Under the pieces are notes generated by a model. It had not been told where the DNA came from. It did no database searches and saw nothing but the letters and a program-made list of their open reading frames with translations. Positions 8,352 to 16,211 of a DNA stretch of 64,000 nucleotides are shown here, piece by piece (positions within the stretch are counted from its first letter, which is position 1; each line of letters begins with the position of its first letter). A program made the position numbers and the translations under genes. Source of the stretch: Pseudomonas thivervalensis (GTDB lineage Bacteria > Pseudomonadota > Gammaproteobacteria > Pseudomonadales > Pseudomonadaceae); assembly GCF_001269655.1 (NCBI RefSeq), contig NZ_LHVE01000007.1, forward strand, positions 846,082 to 910,081. Direction: 5' to 3'.

Positions 8352-8561
8352 TGCCATCCGAGTGATCGACGCAGAGAGTTGTCGGAAGTTACCTGGCCAA
8401 CGCGCGTCCCCGCCGGTAGCAAAGGACACATATCGGCGCCGCGCTTCGACATTGAAGCGAACCGTGTAGCCCTGATCTCGGGCATGGCGCCGCAGTTCAA
8501 AGTCGATGTTAGGCTCGATGTCTTCCCTCCGGTTGGCCAGTCCGGGCAGTACAAAGAGACC
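8352..8561 (-). pseudogene. rtcR: Remnant of rtcR (sigma-54 activator of the RNA repair operon), C-terminal part
   Basis: The minus strand encodes about 70 residues (LPGLANRREDIEPNIDFEL ... GNFRQLSASITRMA) that match the C-terminal AAA+/linker part of RtcR, the transcriptional activator of rtcB. The N-terminal CARF domain, Walker motifs and C-terminal HTH are absent. The fragment ends within a few bases of the rtcB remnant on the other strand. It is a deletion relic and cannot be functional. Recognition is from memory of the family. Confidence 0.65.
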
Positions 8562-8655
8562 GACCACGTGTGGATCATGCTTCACACCGGCTCCCGGGGG
8601 CGTAGGGAACATTATCGGCACCTACTTCATCGAGAAGGCCCGTGAGGAGATGCGC
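8562..8655 (+). pseudogene. rtcB: Remnant of rtcB (RNA ligase), internal fragment with frameshift
   Basis: The plus strand reads DHVWIMLHTGSRG and then, after a one-base shift, VGNIIGTYFIEKAREEMR. Together these match a conserved central block of RtcB ligases (HSGSRG-x-GN-x-IGTYFI). The frameshift coincides with a G5 run at 8596-8600 that would read through with four G. Only about 31 of roughly 400 residues remain. It abuts the rtcR remnant back to back, as after deletion of the divergent rtcR-rtcB promoter region. Confidence 0.7.
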
Positions 8656-8725
8656 ACAGTCACTCTCCATCCCCCGGCACAACGTTTAAACTCAACCGCT
8701 CCGAACCCTCGAAGGACCGTCCCCT

Positions 8726-10099
8726 GTGAACGTCAACGACGCCAGTTTCGAAGAGCTGCTCAACGCTTTGCATGATGGCGTCTACATCACCGATGGCGAC
8801 GGCAGGACGCTGAAAGTCAATCAAGCCTATGAACGCCTGACTGGACTCAGTGGTGCAGATCTCATAGGCCGTCCCATGCAGGAACTGGTGGAGGAGGGCG
8901 TCATCTCGCAGTCGGCCACGTTGCGGGTATTGCGCGAAGGGCGGCCGGTGTCGGTAATGCAAAGCCTGAGTCAGGGCAAGAAATTACTGGTCAGCGCCAC
9001 GGCGATTCTCGACGCTGAGAACCGGGTTTCGTATGTTGTCAGTACCGTGCGTGACATGACTGAACTGCTGCGCATGAAACACGAGCGCGATGAGTTGCAA
9101 CAACTCAAGCAACTGCGCAGCAGCACTGCCAAATTGCATGCCGGCCAACGAGACAACCTCCTGAATTCTCCGCTCATGGCCGATCAGGAAGTTTCCGGAC
9201 GCGTCTTTTCGCTGGCCCGGCAGGTGGCCAACAGCTCAGTGAAGGTTTTGCTTCAGGGCGAAACCGGCGTCGGAAAGACCCTCGTGGCGCAATTCATCCA
9301 TAACGCCAGTCCCCGTGCCAGCGAACCATTTCTCGCACTCAACTGCGGTGCGCTGCCCGAGAACCTGATCGAAGCCGAGCTGTTTGGCTATGCGCCCGGA
9401 GCGTTCACTGGCGCAGGCGCTAAAGGCAAGCGCGGCCTGCTGGAGCTGGCGCATCACGGAACATTGTTTCTCGATGAAATTGGCGATCTGCCACTGCCGG
9501 TGCAGGTCAAGTTACTCAAGGTCATCGAAGAAAACCGCTTCATTCCTGTCGGTGGCCTGGAGCTGAAGGAGGTCGATGTACGCATCATTAGCGCCAGCCA
9601 CCATAACCTCAAGCTACTGGTGGCCGAAGGTCGTTTTCGCGCCGATCTGTATTACCGGCTCAATGTGGTGCCGATCCACATTCCGGCATTGCGCGAGCGT
9701 AGAGAGGAAATCCCGCCGCTTTTGCACTACTACCTCGATAGCTTCAATGCCCGCTATGAACGCCAGGTTCAATGGAGTCTCGAAGCCCTCGACCTGATGT
9801 GCGAGTACGCCTGGCCCGGCAATATCCGCGAGTTGATCAACATCGTCGAACGGCTGGTGGTGACCAATCAGACCGGGACTATCGAGGCGCTCGACATGCC
9901 CGAGGAGATCCTCGATCTCAATCCGCGCAATAGCAATGACACCGGCTTGCCATTGCGCAAGGTATTGGAAAATGCCGAGCGCAGCGCGATTCGTGCGGCG
10001 CTGCGTGTGCACAAGACCACGCGCCTTGCAGCCAAGGCGTTAGGCGTGAGTCAGGCGACCGTGGTACAGAAAATGAAGCGCTGGGAACATTCTGATTAG
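8726..10099 (+). CDS. PAS domain-containing sigma-54-dependent transcriptional activator
   Basis: This 457-residue enhancer-binding protein has an N-terminal PAS sensor (about 8-110), a short coiled linker, the AAA+ domain with Walker A GETGVGKT (178-185), the sigma-54-contacting loop GAFTGA (225-230), Walker B LFLDEIGDLP, and a C-terminal Fis-type HTH (LAAKALGVSQATVVQKMKRW). The start is GTG at 8726. It activates sigma-54 promoters. The next gene has a -24/-12 element and an upstream palindrome, so the alcohol dehydrogenase-permease operon is its likely target. The ligand sensed is unknown. Confidence 0.9.
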   Translation: MNVNDASFEELLNALHDGVYITDGDGRTLKVNQAYERLTGLSGADLIGRPMQELVEEGVISQSATLRVLREGRPVSVMQSLSQGKKLLVSATAILDAENRVSYVVSTVRDMTELLRMKHERDELQQLKQLRSSTAKLHAGQRDNLLNSPLMADQEVSGRVFSLARQVANSSVKVLLQGETGVGKTLVAQFIHNASPRASEPFLALNCGALPENLIEAELFGYAPGAFTGAGAKGKRGLLELAHHGTLFLDEIGDLPLPVQVKLLKVIEENRFIPVGGLELKEVDVRIISASHHNLKLLVAEGRFRADLYYRLNVVPIHIPALRERREEIPPLLHYYLDSFNARYERQVQWSLEALDLMCEYAWPGNIRELINIVERLVVTNQTGTIEALDMPEEILDLNPRNSNDTGLPLRKVLENAERSAIRAALRVHKTTRLAAKALGVSQATVVQKMKRWEHSD

Positions 10100-10101
10100 G
10101 A

Positions 10102-10132
10102 TTCTGATCAACCCCGATCAAATCGATCAGAA
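10102..10132. promoter_or_regulatory. Candidate enhancer (UAS) for the sigma-54 activator
   Basis: The inverted repeat TTCTGATC (10102-10109) and GATCAGAA (10125-10132), with a further TTCTGATT at 10090-10097, lies about 85-115 bp upstream of the -24 element. That distance suits enhancer-binding proteins that act by DNA looping. The element is seen; the binding assignment is inference. Confidence 0.5.
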
Positions 10133-10215
10133 AACTAATCGGGACTGACCGGCAAAAAACCTTCCATTATCGTGCGAATCGCGCAAAGGCCCACGCCACC
10201 GGGGCTTTGCGAGCA

Positions 10216-10232
10216 TTGGCACGTCTTTCGCT
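10216..10232 (+). promoter_or_regulatory. Sigma-54 (-24/-12) promoter of the alcohol dehydrogenase gene
   Basis: TTGGCACGTCTTTCGCT agrees with the RpoN consensus TTGGCACG-N4-TTGCT, with GG at 10218-10219 and GC at 10230-10231 separated by exactly 10 nt. One base of the -12 element differs. The adjacent upstream gene encodes a sigma-54 activator. A second TGGCACGTCTT copy at 10241-10251 lacks the -12 GC. Confidence 0.75.
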
Positions 10233-10282
10233 AACTCGTATGGCACGTCTTCCAATAAAACAACATCAACTGGACGAGCCCG

Positions 10283-11431
10283 ATGAATATCTCTGCTTTT
10301 AAAATCGCGAACAAATTGATCACAGGACAAGGCGCTATCGAGCAGCTTTCGGCTGAGCTGACTCGCCTCGATGTCCAGAATCCGCTGATCGTCACCGACG
10401 CCATCCTGCTGAAGTCCGGCACCGTTGATCTGGCGCTGGCGCAACTGGGTGGCCGCCATTTCGGCGTTTTCGATGCGGTCAAACCGGAGCCGGAAATCGC
10501 CATCGTAGAGGACTGCACCCGCGCCTATCGCAACGGCAGCCATGACGGCTTGATTGCCGTGGGTGGCGGCAGTGCCATCGACATTGCCAAGGGTGTCGCG
10601 GCCTATGCCGAGCATGGCGGTCCGCTGACGGAGCTGTTCGGTGTCGATCTGGTAAAGCGTAAGGGCCCTGCGTTGATTGCGATTCCAACGACCGCTGGCA
10701 CGGGCTCGGAAGTCACCAACGTAGCGATTTTTTCCGACAAGCAAGCGCAGTTGAAGAAAGGCATTGTCAGCGACTACCTGCTACCCGATGTGGCTTTGGT
10801 TTGCCCGACCATGACATTGACCTGTCCATGCAGTGTGACGGCAGCCAGTGGCGTCGATGCGCTGGTACATGCGGTCGAGGCCTATCTTTCGCTCAACGCT
10901 TCGCTCATCACTGACGCCATCGCGTTAGGCGCTATCAAGCTGATCGCCAAGGCGCTGCCGAAGGCTTACGCCAATCCATCCAACCTGCAAGCGCGGGAAG
11001 ACATGGCCACCGGCAGCTTGATGGCCGGCATGGCATTTGGTAACGCCGGAGTAGGGGCGGTGCACGCGTTGGCTTACCCATTGGGCGGGCGTTTCAACAT
11101 TGCCCATGGCGTCAGCAACGCCTTGCTGCTGCCGTACGTGATGGAGTGGAACAAGACGGCCTGCGTCGAACGCTTTCGTGATATCGCCGAAGCCATGGGC
11201 GTGCGTGTCGAACACCTGAGCAACAAGGACGCGGCGGATCAGGCCGTCAAAGCCATGGCCGATCTATGCGCCGCTGTGGATATTCCATCCGGCCTGCGCA
11301 GTTTCAACGTGCCTGAGGAGGCCATTCCGGCAATGGCCGAGGAGGCCAGCAAGATCGACCGCTTGATGCGTAACAACCCGCGCAAGCTGACCGCCGCCGA
11401 TATCGAGAAGATCTATCGCGCTGCCTATTGA
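10283..11431 (+). CDS. Iron-containing (type III) alcohol dehydrogenase
   Basis: This 382-residue NAD(P)-dependent enzyme of the iron-ADH family has the nucleotide-binding motif GGGSAID (94-100), TTAGTGSEVT, and metal-binding residues in ASGVDALVHAVEAY and in FNIAHGVSNALLLPY. The family oxidises alcohols or reduces aldehydes in the cytoplasm. It is preceded by a sigma-54 promoter and followed 71 nt later by a permease, so it probably catabolises an imported alcohol- or aldehyde-forming substrate. The substrate cannot be read from the sequence. Confidence 0.9.
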   Translation: MNISAFKIANKLITGQGAIEQLSAELTRLDVQNPLIVTDAILLKSGTVDLALAQLGGRHFGVFDAVKPEPEIAIVEDCTRAYRNGSHDGLIAVGGGSAIDIAKGVAAYAEHGGPLTELFGVDLVKRKGPALIAIPTTAGTGSEVTNVAIFSDKQAQLKKGIVSDYLLPDVALVCPTMTLTCPCSVTAASGVDALVHAVEAYLSLNASLITDAIALGAIKLIAKALPKAYANPSNLQAREDMATGSLMAGMAFGNAGVGAVHALAYPLGGRFNIAHGVSNALLLPYVMEWNKTACVERFRDIAEAMGVRVEHLSNKDAADQAVKAMADLCAAVDIPSGLRSFNVPEEAIPAMAEEASKIDRLMRNNPRKLTAADIEKIYRAAY

Positions 11432-11502
11432 TCTGCGTCACTCACGACTCCGCTAGTACCGGAGCGTGCGCCCGTACAAAACCAATAAAACAGGTGAACT
11501 CA

Positions 11503-12948
11503 ATGTCTGACACTCCTGCGCAGCGGAGCGAAAGCCCGTACATCCCGCTGGGTCCTTTCAAGGTCCGGTTGCCGTTTATTCACTACAAGATCGAGCTCCC
11601 GGATTACCTCCAGGGCTTGCTGATGTGCGCCGTGGATCTGGCCGCCATTCCCCTGATGACCGAACTGCTCGGCATGCCATTCGAGGTCGCACTTGCCGTC
11701 GTGATGCTCAATGGCTTGCTGTACCTGGCGCACCATTTACTCGGTGACCCTACCGTACCTGGCTGGATTACCCCGGCGGTGCCTCTGTTGATGGCTTACT
11801 GCGCTCAATTCCCAATGGGCCCGGAGCGTGTCCACGCCTTGATTGCCTTCCAGTTGATGCTAGGGATTTTTTCAATAGCCCTGGGGGCGACCGGAATGGC
11901 GAAGAAGGTGGTGGAATATGTGCCCTCGGCGATCAAATCCGGGATTATCGTCGGGGCCGGCTTGAGTGCGGTGATCGCGGTGTTCCAGGTTGGCGGTAAA
12001 TTCAATGTACTGCCCTGGACCATTTCCATTGCGGTCGGCATTGCCTTCTATTTGATCTTCTCCCAGCACTTCAACGAGCTCAAGCAGCGCAACCGCTTCT
12101 GGTGGAACTTCGCCAAGCTCGGCATCTTGCCGATCGTTCTGCTGGCCGTGGTGATTGCACCATTGTTTGGTGAAGCGTCGTGGCCAACGATCCAGTGGGG
12201 TATCAGCAAACCGGATTTTGCCGGCCTGTGGAACAACTACACCGTGTTCGGCCTGGGCATGCCGCCACTGTCCATGTTCATCTCCGCGCTGCCGACCATG
12301 CTGGCGGCGTACATCATCGTCTTCGGCGATGTGCTCAGCGCAAAATCGCTCCTCGATGAGGCAGAAACCGTCCGCACGGATGAAGTCGTCGACTACAACG
12401 CCGACCGTGCTCACCTGATTTTCGGTGCGCGTAATGCGTTCATGAGCATCTTTGGCCCGGATGTCGCCATGTGCGGCCCGAAATGGGCGGCGATGCTGGT
12501 GGTGGTGATCGAACGTTTCAAAGGTGGGCCGAAGGCGATGAAGTCGATCATCGGCGGTGTCGGGTCGTTCCGTTGGGGGACCAACAGCGGTCTGCTGTTG
12601 TTGCCGGTCGTGACCCTGGTGCAGCCGATTCTCGGTGTTGCGCTGTCGTTGACCTTGCTGATCCAGGGTTATGTCAGTGTGCGTTTGGGCATCCTTGAGG
12701 CGCGTAGCCAGCGCGACTTGGGTATCGCGGGGGTGATTGGCGCGGTACTGGCCATCAAAGGCGCGAGTTGGGCCTTCGGGATTGGCGTCGTGTTGTGCTT
12801 GCTGATCTACGGCAGGAATTTCTTCAAGGGCGAGGTGGATGGGACGTTTGCCAAGGATTTGAAGGTTGCGCCTGCCAAGCCTGCTAAAGGTGGTGAGTCA
12901 GTCACGACTGTTAAGCAAATGGCAGAGGAGGCTATGGCTGATTCATAA
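11503..12948 (+). CDS. Multi-pass membrane permease (SLC23/NCS2-like), substrate unknown
   Basis: This 481-residue hydrophobic protein has about 12-14 predicted transmembrane segments. Conserved-looking features are a WITPAVPLLMAY segment near residue 85, a substrate-site-like FGPDVAMCGPKWAAM segment and a hydrophilic C-terminal tail. The length and layout are like the xanthine/uracil/ascorbate (NCS2) or SulP permease superfamily, but I cannot place the subfamily with certainty. The ATG at 11503 has AGGTGA upstream. It is probably co-transcribed with the alcohol dehydrogenase and would bring in its substrate. Confidence 0.7.
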   Translation: MSDTPAQRSESPYIPLGPFKVRLPFIHYKIELPDYLQGLLMCAVDLAAIPLMTELLGMPFEVALAVVMLNGLLYLAHHLLGDPTVPGWITPAVPLLMAYCAQFPMGPERVHALIAFQLMLGIFSIALGATGMAKKVVEYVPSAIKSGIIVGAGLSAVIAVFQVGGKFNVLPWTISIAVGIAFYLIFSQHFNELKQRNRFWWNFAKLGILPIVLLAVVIAPLFGEASWPTIQWGISKPDFAGLWNNYTVFGLGMPPLSMFISALPTMLAAYIIVFGDVLSAKSLLDEAETVRTDEVVDYNADRAHLIFGARNAFMSIFGPDVAMCGPKWAAMLVVVIERFKGGPKAMKSIIGGVGSFRWGTNSGLLLLPVVTLVQPILGVALSLTLLIQGYVSVRLGILEARSQRDLGIAGVIGAVLAIKGASWAFGIGVVLCLLIYGRNFFKGEVDGTFAKDLKVAPAKPAKGGESVTTVKQMAEEAMADS

Positions 12949-12996
12949 GTCGGTCAGAGAGGAGGGGGGCGCTGCTTATTCAATGCGAGGGGATCA

Positions 12997-13020
12997 TGGC
13001 CATCCACAGTGATGGCCTTT
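12997..13020 (+). terminator. Rho-independent terminator
   Basis: A GGCCATC / GATGGCC stem (12997-13003 with 13010-13016) is followed by TTTT. It lies after the permease and closes the sigma-54-controlled operon. Confidence 0.8.
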
Positions 13021-13099
13021 TGCTTTTAACCGTGTCCCGCTAGAATTCGTGCCCACTCTCTGTGAGCGGCATTCGTAAAAATTACGCAAGGAAGTCGAT

Positions 13100-13735
13100 A
13101 TGCAATTTGCAAAAGCCATGGGCCTCGCCTTGGCATTGAGCCTCAGTGGATGCGCCAGTTTCCCCAAAGATGAAGTAGCCCCCGTGAATCTGCCATCGAT
13201 GGCCAGCTACTCGAACAAGCCGAACGTCTATGTCGACTTCGATTTCTATCAGGGCGAACCCGGCAATGCCAAAGCCACCGAGGTGCCGCAGGCTCGGGAC
13301 ATGCTCAAGCCTGATCTGAAGCGGACCTTCGATGAATCAGGGCTCTTTGGGCGCGTAGTCTTCGACGAGTTCCAGAAGCAACCAGGCGACTGCAGTCTTC
13401 GATTGAAGGTCTACAACCATGCGCCAGGCGGTGGGCAAATGGTCCTGGCATTCATCAGCGGCTTCACGTTCACGATCATTCCTGCGCTGGCAACCGACCA
13501 GTACACGGTGAGCCTGGAAACCCTGGATGAGCAGGGTCAGCCGGTGGGCAAGACCAGCAACCACGATGCGGTCAACACGTGGCTGGGTATCTGGTTCCTG
13601 CCCCTGGCAGGTAATACGCCCAAAGCCGCCATCACCGACACCTTCAACCGGCAGGTCAACGCACTGTTGAAAAACTGGGTCGACAACAACCGCATGAAAT
13701 ACTCCGCTGTCGATACCCACATTCCGCGGGGCTGA
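13100..13735 (+). CDS. Putative lipoprotein
   Basis: This 211-residue protein has a lipoprotein signal peptide with the lipobox LSGC (Cys18), so it is expected to be lipid-anchored in the cell envelope. The rest is a soluble domain (YVDFDFYQGEP, a central hydrophobic VLAFISGFTFTIIPALA stretch, then TWLGIWFLPLAG). I do not recognise a named family. GGAAG upstream supports the ATG at 13100. It converges on another small lipoprotein with which it shares a terminator and a similar overall pattern. Confidence 0.75.
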   Translation: MQFAKAMGLALALSLSGCASFPKDEVAPVNLPSMASYSNKPNVYVDFDFYQGEPGNAKATEVPQARDMLKPDLKRTFDESGLFGRVVFDEFQKQPGDCSLRLKVYNHAPGGGQMVLAFISGFTFTIIPALATDQYTVSLETLDEQGQPVGKTSNHDAVNTWLGIWFLPLAGNTPKAAITDTFNRQVNALLKNWVDNNRMKYSAVDTHIPRG

Positions 13736-13745
13736 CAGCCGAAAG

Positions 13746-13775
13746 AAAAAGAGCCGCAACCGCGGCTCTTTTTTT
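13746..13775. terminator. Bidirectional terminator between convergent lipoprotein genes
   Basis: A perfect AAAGAGCCGC / GCGGCTCTTT stem (13748-13757 with 13762-13771) has an AACC loop, A-rich sequence on its left and a T-run on its right. It can therefore terminate transcription from both sides. Confidence 0.9.
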
Positions 13776-13777
13776 GA

Positions 13778-14323
13778 TCACTTCAACGCTTGAGTGAACT
13801 GTGGATCGCTGTACAAGCTCTTGAGCAAGTCTTGCACCATAGGGTTGTAATTGTTCGCCGCAGCCGGAATGGCGATCGGACCGAAGAAACTGCTGTCCCA
13901 ATCACGCTGCACGTCTTTGGTGGTTTCGTATAAAACCTGGTCACCTTTACGCAGCGTGAAGCGCGCAGCCAGCTCGCCATGGCCGTTGCTCATGCCAGCG
14001 GTGAGCTGGCTCTTGACCAATTGAATCTGCAGTTGCCGGTCAGCACGAGGATCCAGCAAACCAGCCTGACGGAGCTCATCGTTGATCGCTGCCTGGATGT
14101 GCAGTGGAACGCTGCCCACGGGCGAAGAAATCGGGTTCAGGCGAACCATCAAAGACCCTTGGCCTGAATCAGCATTCACCTGTGTTTCGCGCAGGTGTTG
14201 CATGGGCTCATTTTTCTTGAGCTGCTGAACGTTCTGGAAATTGGGTTCATAGCGGGTCATGGTCACACCACAGCCTTGTAGCAGCAGCGCGCAGAACGGT
14301 AGAGCCAGGTAGAGCTTCTTCAC
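13778..14323 (-). CDS. Putative lipoprotein
   Basis: This 181-residue protein begins MKKLYLALPFCALLLQGCG, a lipoprotein signal with lipobox LQGC (Cys18). The mature part contains a region of repeated Val/Gln/Leu strands (LQIQLVKSQLTAG) and a FFGPIAIPAAANNY segment. No named domain is recognised. It is convergent with the lipoprotein at 13100 and may be a distant relative with a comparable layout. Envelope location is the only firm inference. Confidence 0.75.
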   Translation of the reverse strand: MKKLYLALPFCALLLQGCGVTMTRYEPNFQNVQQLKKNEPMQHLRETQVNADSGQGSLMVRLNPISSPVGSVPLHIQAAINDELRQAGLLDPRADRQLQIQLVKSQLTAGMSNGHGELAARFTLRKGDQVLYETTKDVQRDWDSSFFGPIAIPAAANNYNPMVQDLLKSLYSDPQFTQALK

Positions 14324-14675
14324 AGCAAATCCTTATGTGCTTTTGAGAAGGGGGTGATTATCGGCAGATAGCTTTAAGCCATCAATGAGGAACTGAGGTT
14401 TGGCGACACGTAAACATATTGTTTAACATAATATACATTATGTGTACTCACTGGTGCTTCGGCAGTACTGAGATCCAGGTTGTATTCAAGCTGTGGGCCA
14501 AGGCTGCTTCAAGGTAAGCATTTCGGGAGAAAGCCCCGTAGCCGTTCTCGTAGAACCCGCCGCCATGATTTCGGTAGCGACGTCCTGTAGAACACAACCT
14601 GCGAGGCCTTTCTCGGGCAGATCCCCGTACTGAGGAATTGAGTATCAGCTAATCTCCGCAATTGAATCTTTATGC
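14324..14675. other. Intergenic region with two AT-rich inverted repeats, no convincing gene
   Basis: AAACA-TAT-TGTTT (14412-14424) and ACATAAT-ATAC-ATTATGT (14426-14443) lie side by side in AT-rich DNA. They resemble operators of small regulators such as antitoxins, but no such gene remains. A short minus-strand frame of about 60 codons around 14450-14630 contains NHGGGFYENGYGAFS, but it has no clear start or ribosome-binding site and I do not call it. Confidence 0.4.
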
Positions 14676-15848
14676 CTATGCAATATAACGCACTATCCCT
14701 TGTTCATTTCCCCAAACCCAACCGGATACCACAATCTTTCCGTCGGGTTGTATGGCAACTCTCTTAGCCATATCCATTCCTCGCATGTCCGTTATGACCC
14801 TACCTTGTGTGCCGAACTCACTATCAAATGCTCCGTTGGGAAGCAATCGCGTCAATCCGAAAGCGACGCTGGAAGCTCCCGACGCAGGCGCTATTGCCAG
14901 AATTTTATGGTCGGGTTGTATGGCCATGCCACTGCCTTGAGTCTGGTAACCGGGGAACTCGATGGCAGCAGGTTCTCCTCCGTTAAAAGTACCGTCCATG
15001 GTTCCGTCGGGATTAATTCTTGTTGCAACTATCCGCAACTGTGATTCGATACTGGCCCAGCCAATGGCCATGATTTTCCCATCCGCCTGTCTTTCTATTG
15101 CGGTAATTTCCGACAGGCCAGTCGAACCGATTTCGATTGTGACCGTGCCGTTCTTGCCAAAGTCGAGGTCGCGTCGTCCATCACTCAGAAAAGCTACAAT
15201 CAAGGCACCACCCCATCTTCCGCCGAGTAGCATCCGGCTGTCGGGGAGTGCAACGACTGACGTAAATTGATACCCCATTACAGACACCATGCCGGCGTCA
15301 CCAAAACTCAGATCCAGGTTACCCATGCTGTCAAGGCGAACGAGCTCTGCAGTAGGTTGGCCACCTGGTGTCTCGGCTTGTGCGACGAGGATGATTTTTT
15401 CGTCGGACTGGATAGCCAGCGCACTGGAAGAGTAGGACTTACCCGGAACCGGAGAATTCACATAGGCACCTCCTCCTTGGCCAAAATCGAGGTCCAATTC
15501 GCCCCCAGGCAATATTCTAACGACATAGAGAATGTTCACAGTTCCCGCTGCAACAGTGCCGAATATCAATGCACCGCCACCGGGTTGGGACTTCAAGGCA
15601 GAGACTTTTCTGACCGAGCCCTTCAACGTGATGTTTTTTCTTCCTTGCTCGCCAAAAGATTCGTCTACGGTGCCATCATCAAGGTGTTGGACTAGCAGGA
15701 GTTCAGAACGATCATCCCGCCTTCCTGCCGTAAGTATTTTTCCATTATCGAGTAATGCTGTTTCCCCTTGAATGGGGCCTATCACTTTCCCTCCATTGCC
15801 AAAGCTCGGGTCCAACTCACCAGCCGATGCCTTACTTTGAGTAGCCAT
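14676..15848 (-). CDS. Delta-60 repeat (beta-propeller-like) protein
   Basis: This 390-residue protein consists of about seven repeats with the pattern L-D-x-S-F-G-x-x-G followed by a variable strand and a PDGKI-type turn (LDPSFGNGGKV, VDESFGEQG, LDLSFGDAG, LDFGKNG, FDSEFGTQG; QPDGKI, QSDEKI, QADGKI). These are the uncharacterised delta-60 repeats, expected to fold as a beta-propeller. The ATG at 15848 has GGAGAAAC upstream. There is no signal peptide, unlike many relatives in secreted proteins, so export, if any, would need another route. Function is unknown. Confidence 0.8.
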   Translation of the reverse strand: MATQSKASAGELDPSFGNGGKVIGPIQGETALLDNGKILTAGRRDDRSELLLVQHLDDGTVDESFGEQGRKNITLKGSVRKVSALKSQPGGGALIFGTVAAGTVNILYVVRILPGGELDLDFGQGGGAYVNSPVPGKSYSSSALAIQSDEKIILVAQAETPGGQPTAELVRLDSMGNLDLSFGDAGMVSVMGYQFTSVVALPDSRMLLGGRWGGALIVAFLSDGRRDLDFGKNGTVTIEIGSTGLSEITAIERQADGKIMAIGWASIESQLRIVATRINPDGTMDGTFNGGEPAAIEFPGYQTQGSGMAIQPDHKILAIAPASGASSVAFGLTRLLPNGAFDSEFGTQGRVITDMRGMDMAKRVAIQPDGKIVVSGWVWGNEQGIVRYIA

Positions 15849-15909
15849 GCCTGTTTCTCCTTTTCTGATGAAGCTTGATGAAACTTGATTAAGAAGAGGC
15901 GGCTTCTGC

Positions 15910-15939
15910 GTCGCTACTGTCATCTTTGACAGTAGCGAC
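15910..15939. repeat. 13-bp perfect inverted repeat in the leader of the delta-60 gene
   Basis: GTCGCTACTGTCA (15910-15922) and TGACAGTAGCGAC (15927-15939) are separated by 4 nt and lie 62-91 nt upstream of the delta-60 start. No T-run follows on either side, so it is more likely an operator or an RNA hairpin than a terminator. The rest of the 363-nt gap 15849-16211 shows only the ribosome-binding site of the delta-60 gene and no gene. Confidence 0.6.
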
Positions 15940-16211
15940 CAATGGTTAGGGCGTTTTGATGTACAGATACGATTAGCAGCGTTTCCATCAATCGTCGCCC
16001 TGTCAGATCCTGTAATAAATCGTCTCGTATGAAATGTTGGAAAGCGTTGTAGGATTTCCTCCCCAACTATTTCCAGGTCTGTATGAACACCCTTCAGGAA
16101 CCCCCCAGTCGCCTTTCAAAGCACCGTTTTCTCTCCTGCGCCCCAGCGCCCTGCATACAAGCGTTGCAGCCCCCTTCCCTCGCATTGATCGTCCGAGGGC
16201 GCGAATAATCC

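Noticed and set aside
10185..10207. Hairpin AAAGGCCC / GGGGCTTT as terminator after the sigma-54 activator
   Set aside because: The stem is imperfect and has no T-run, so it was not called.
10241..10257. Second TGGCACGTCTT copy as another sigma-54 promoter
   Set aside because: It lacks the -12 GC at the correct spacing; only the copy at 10216-10232 meets the GG-N10-GC rule.
14450..14640. Minus-strand frame of about 60 codons containing NHGGGFYENGYGAFS
   Set aside because: It has no start codon with a ribosome-binding site and no recognised family; it may be a relic but cannot be supported as a gene.
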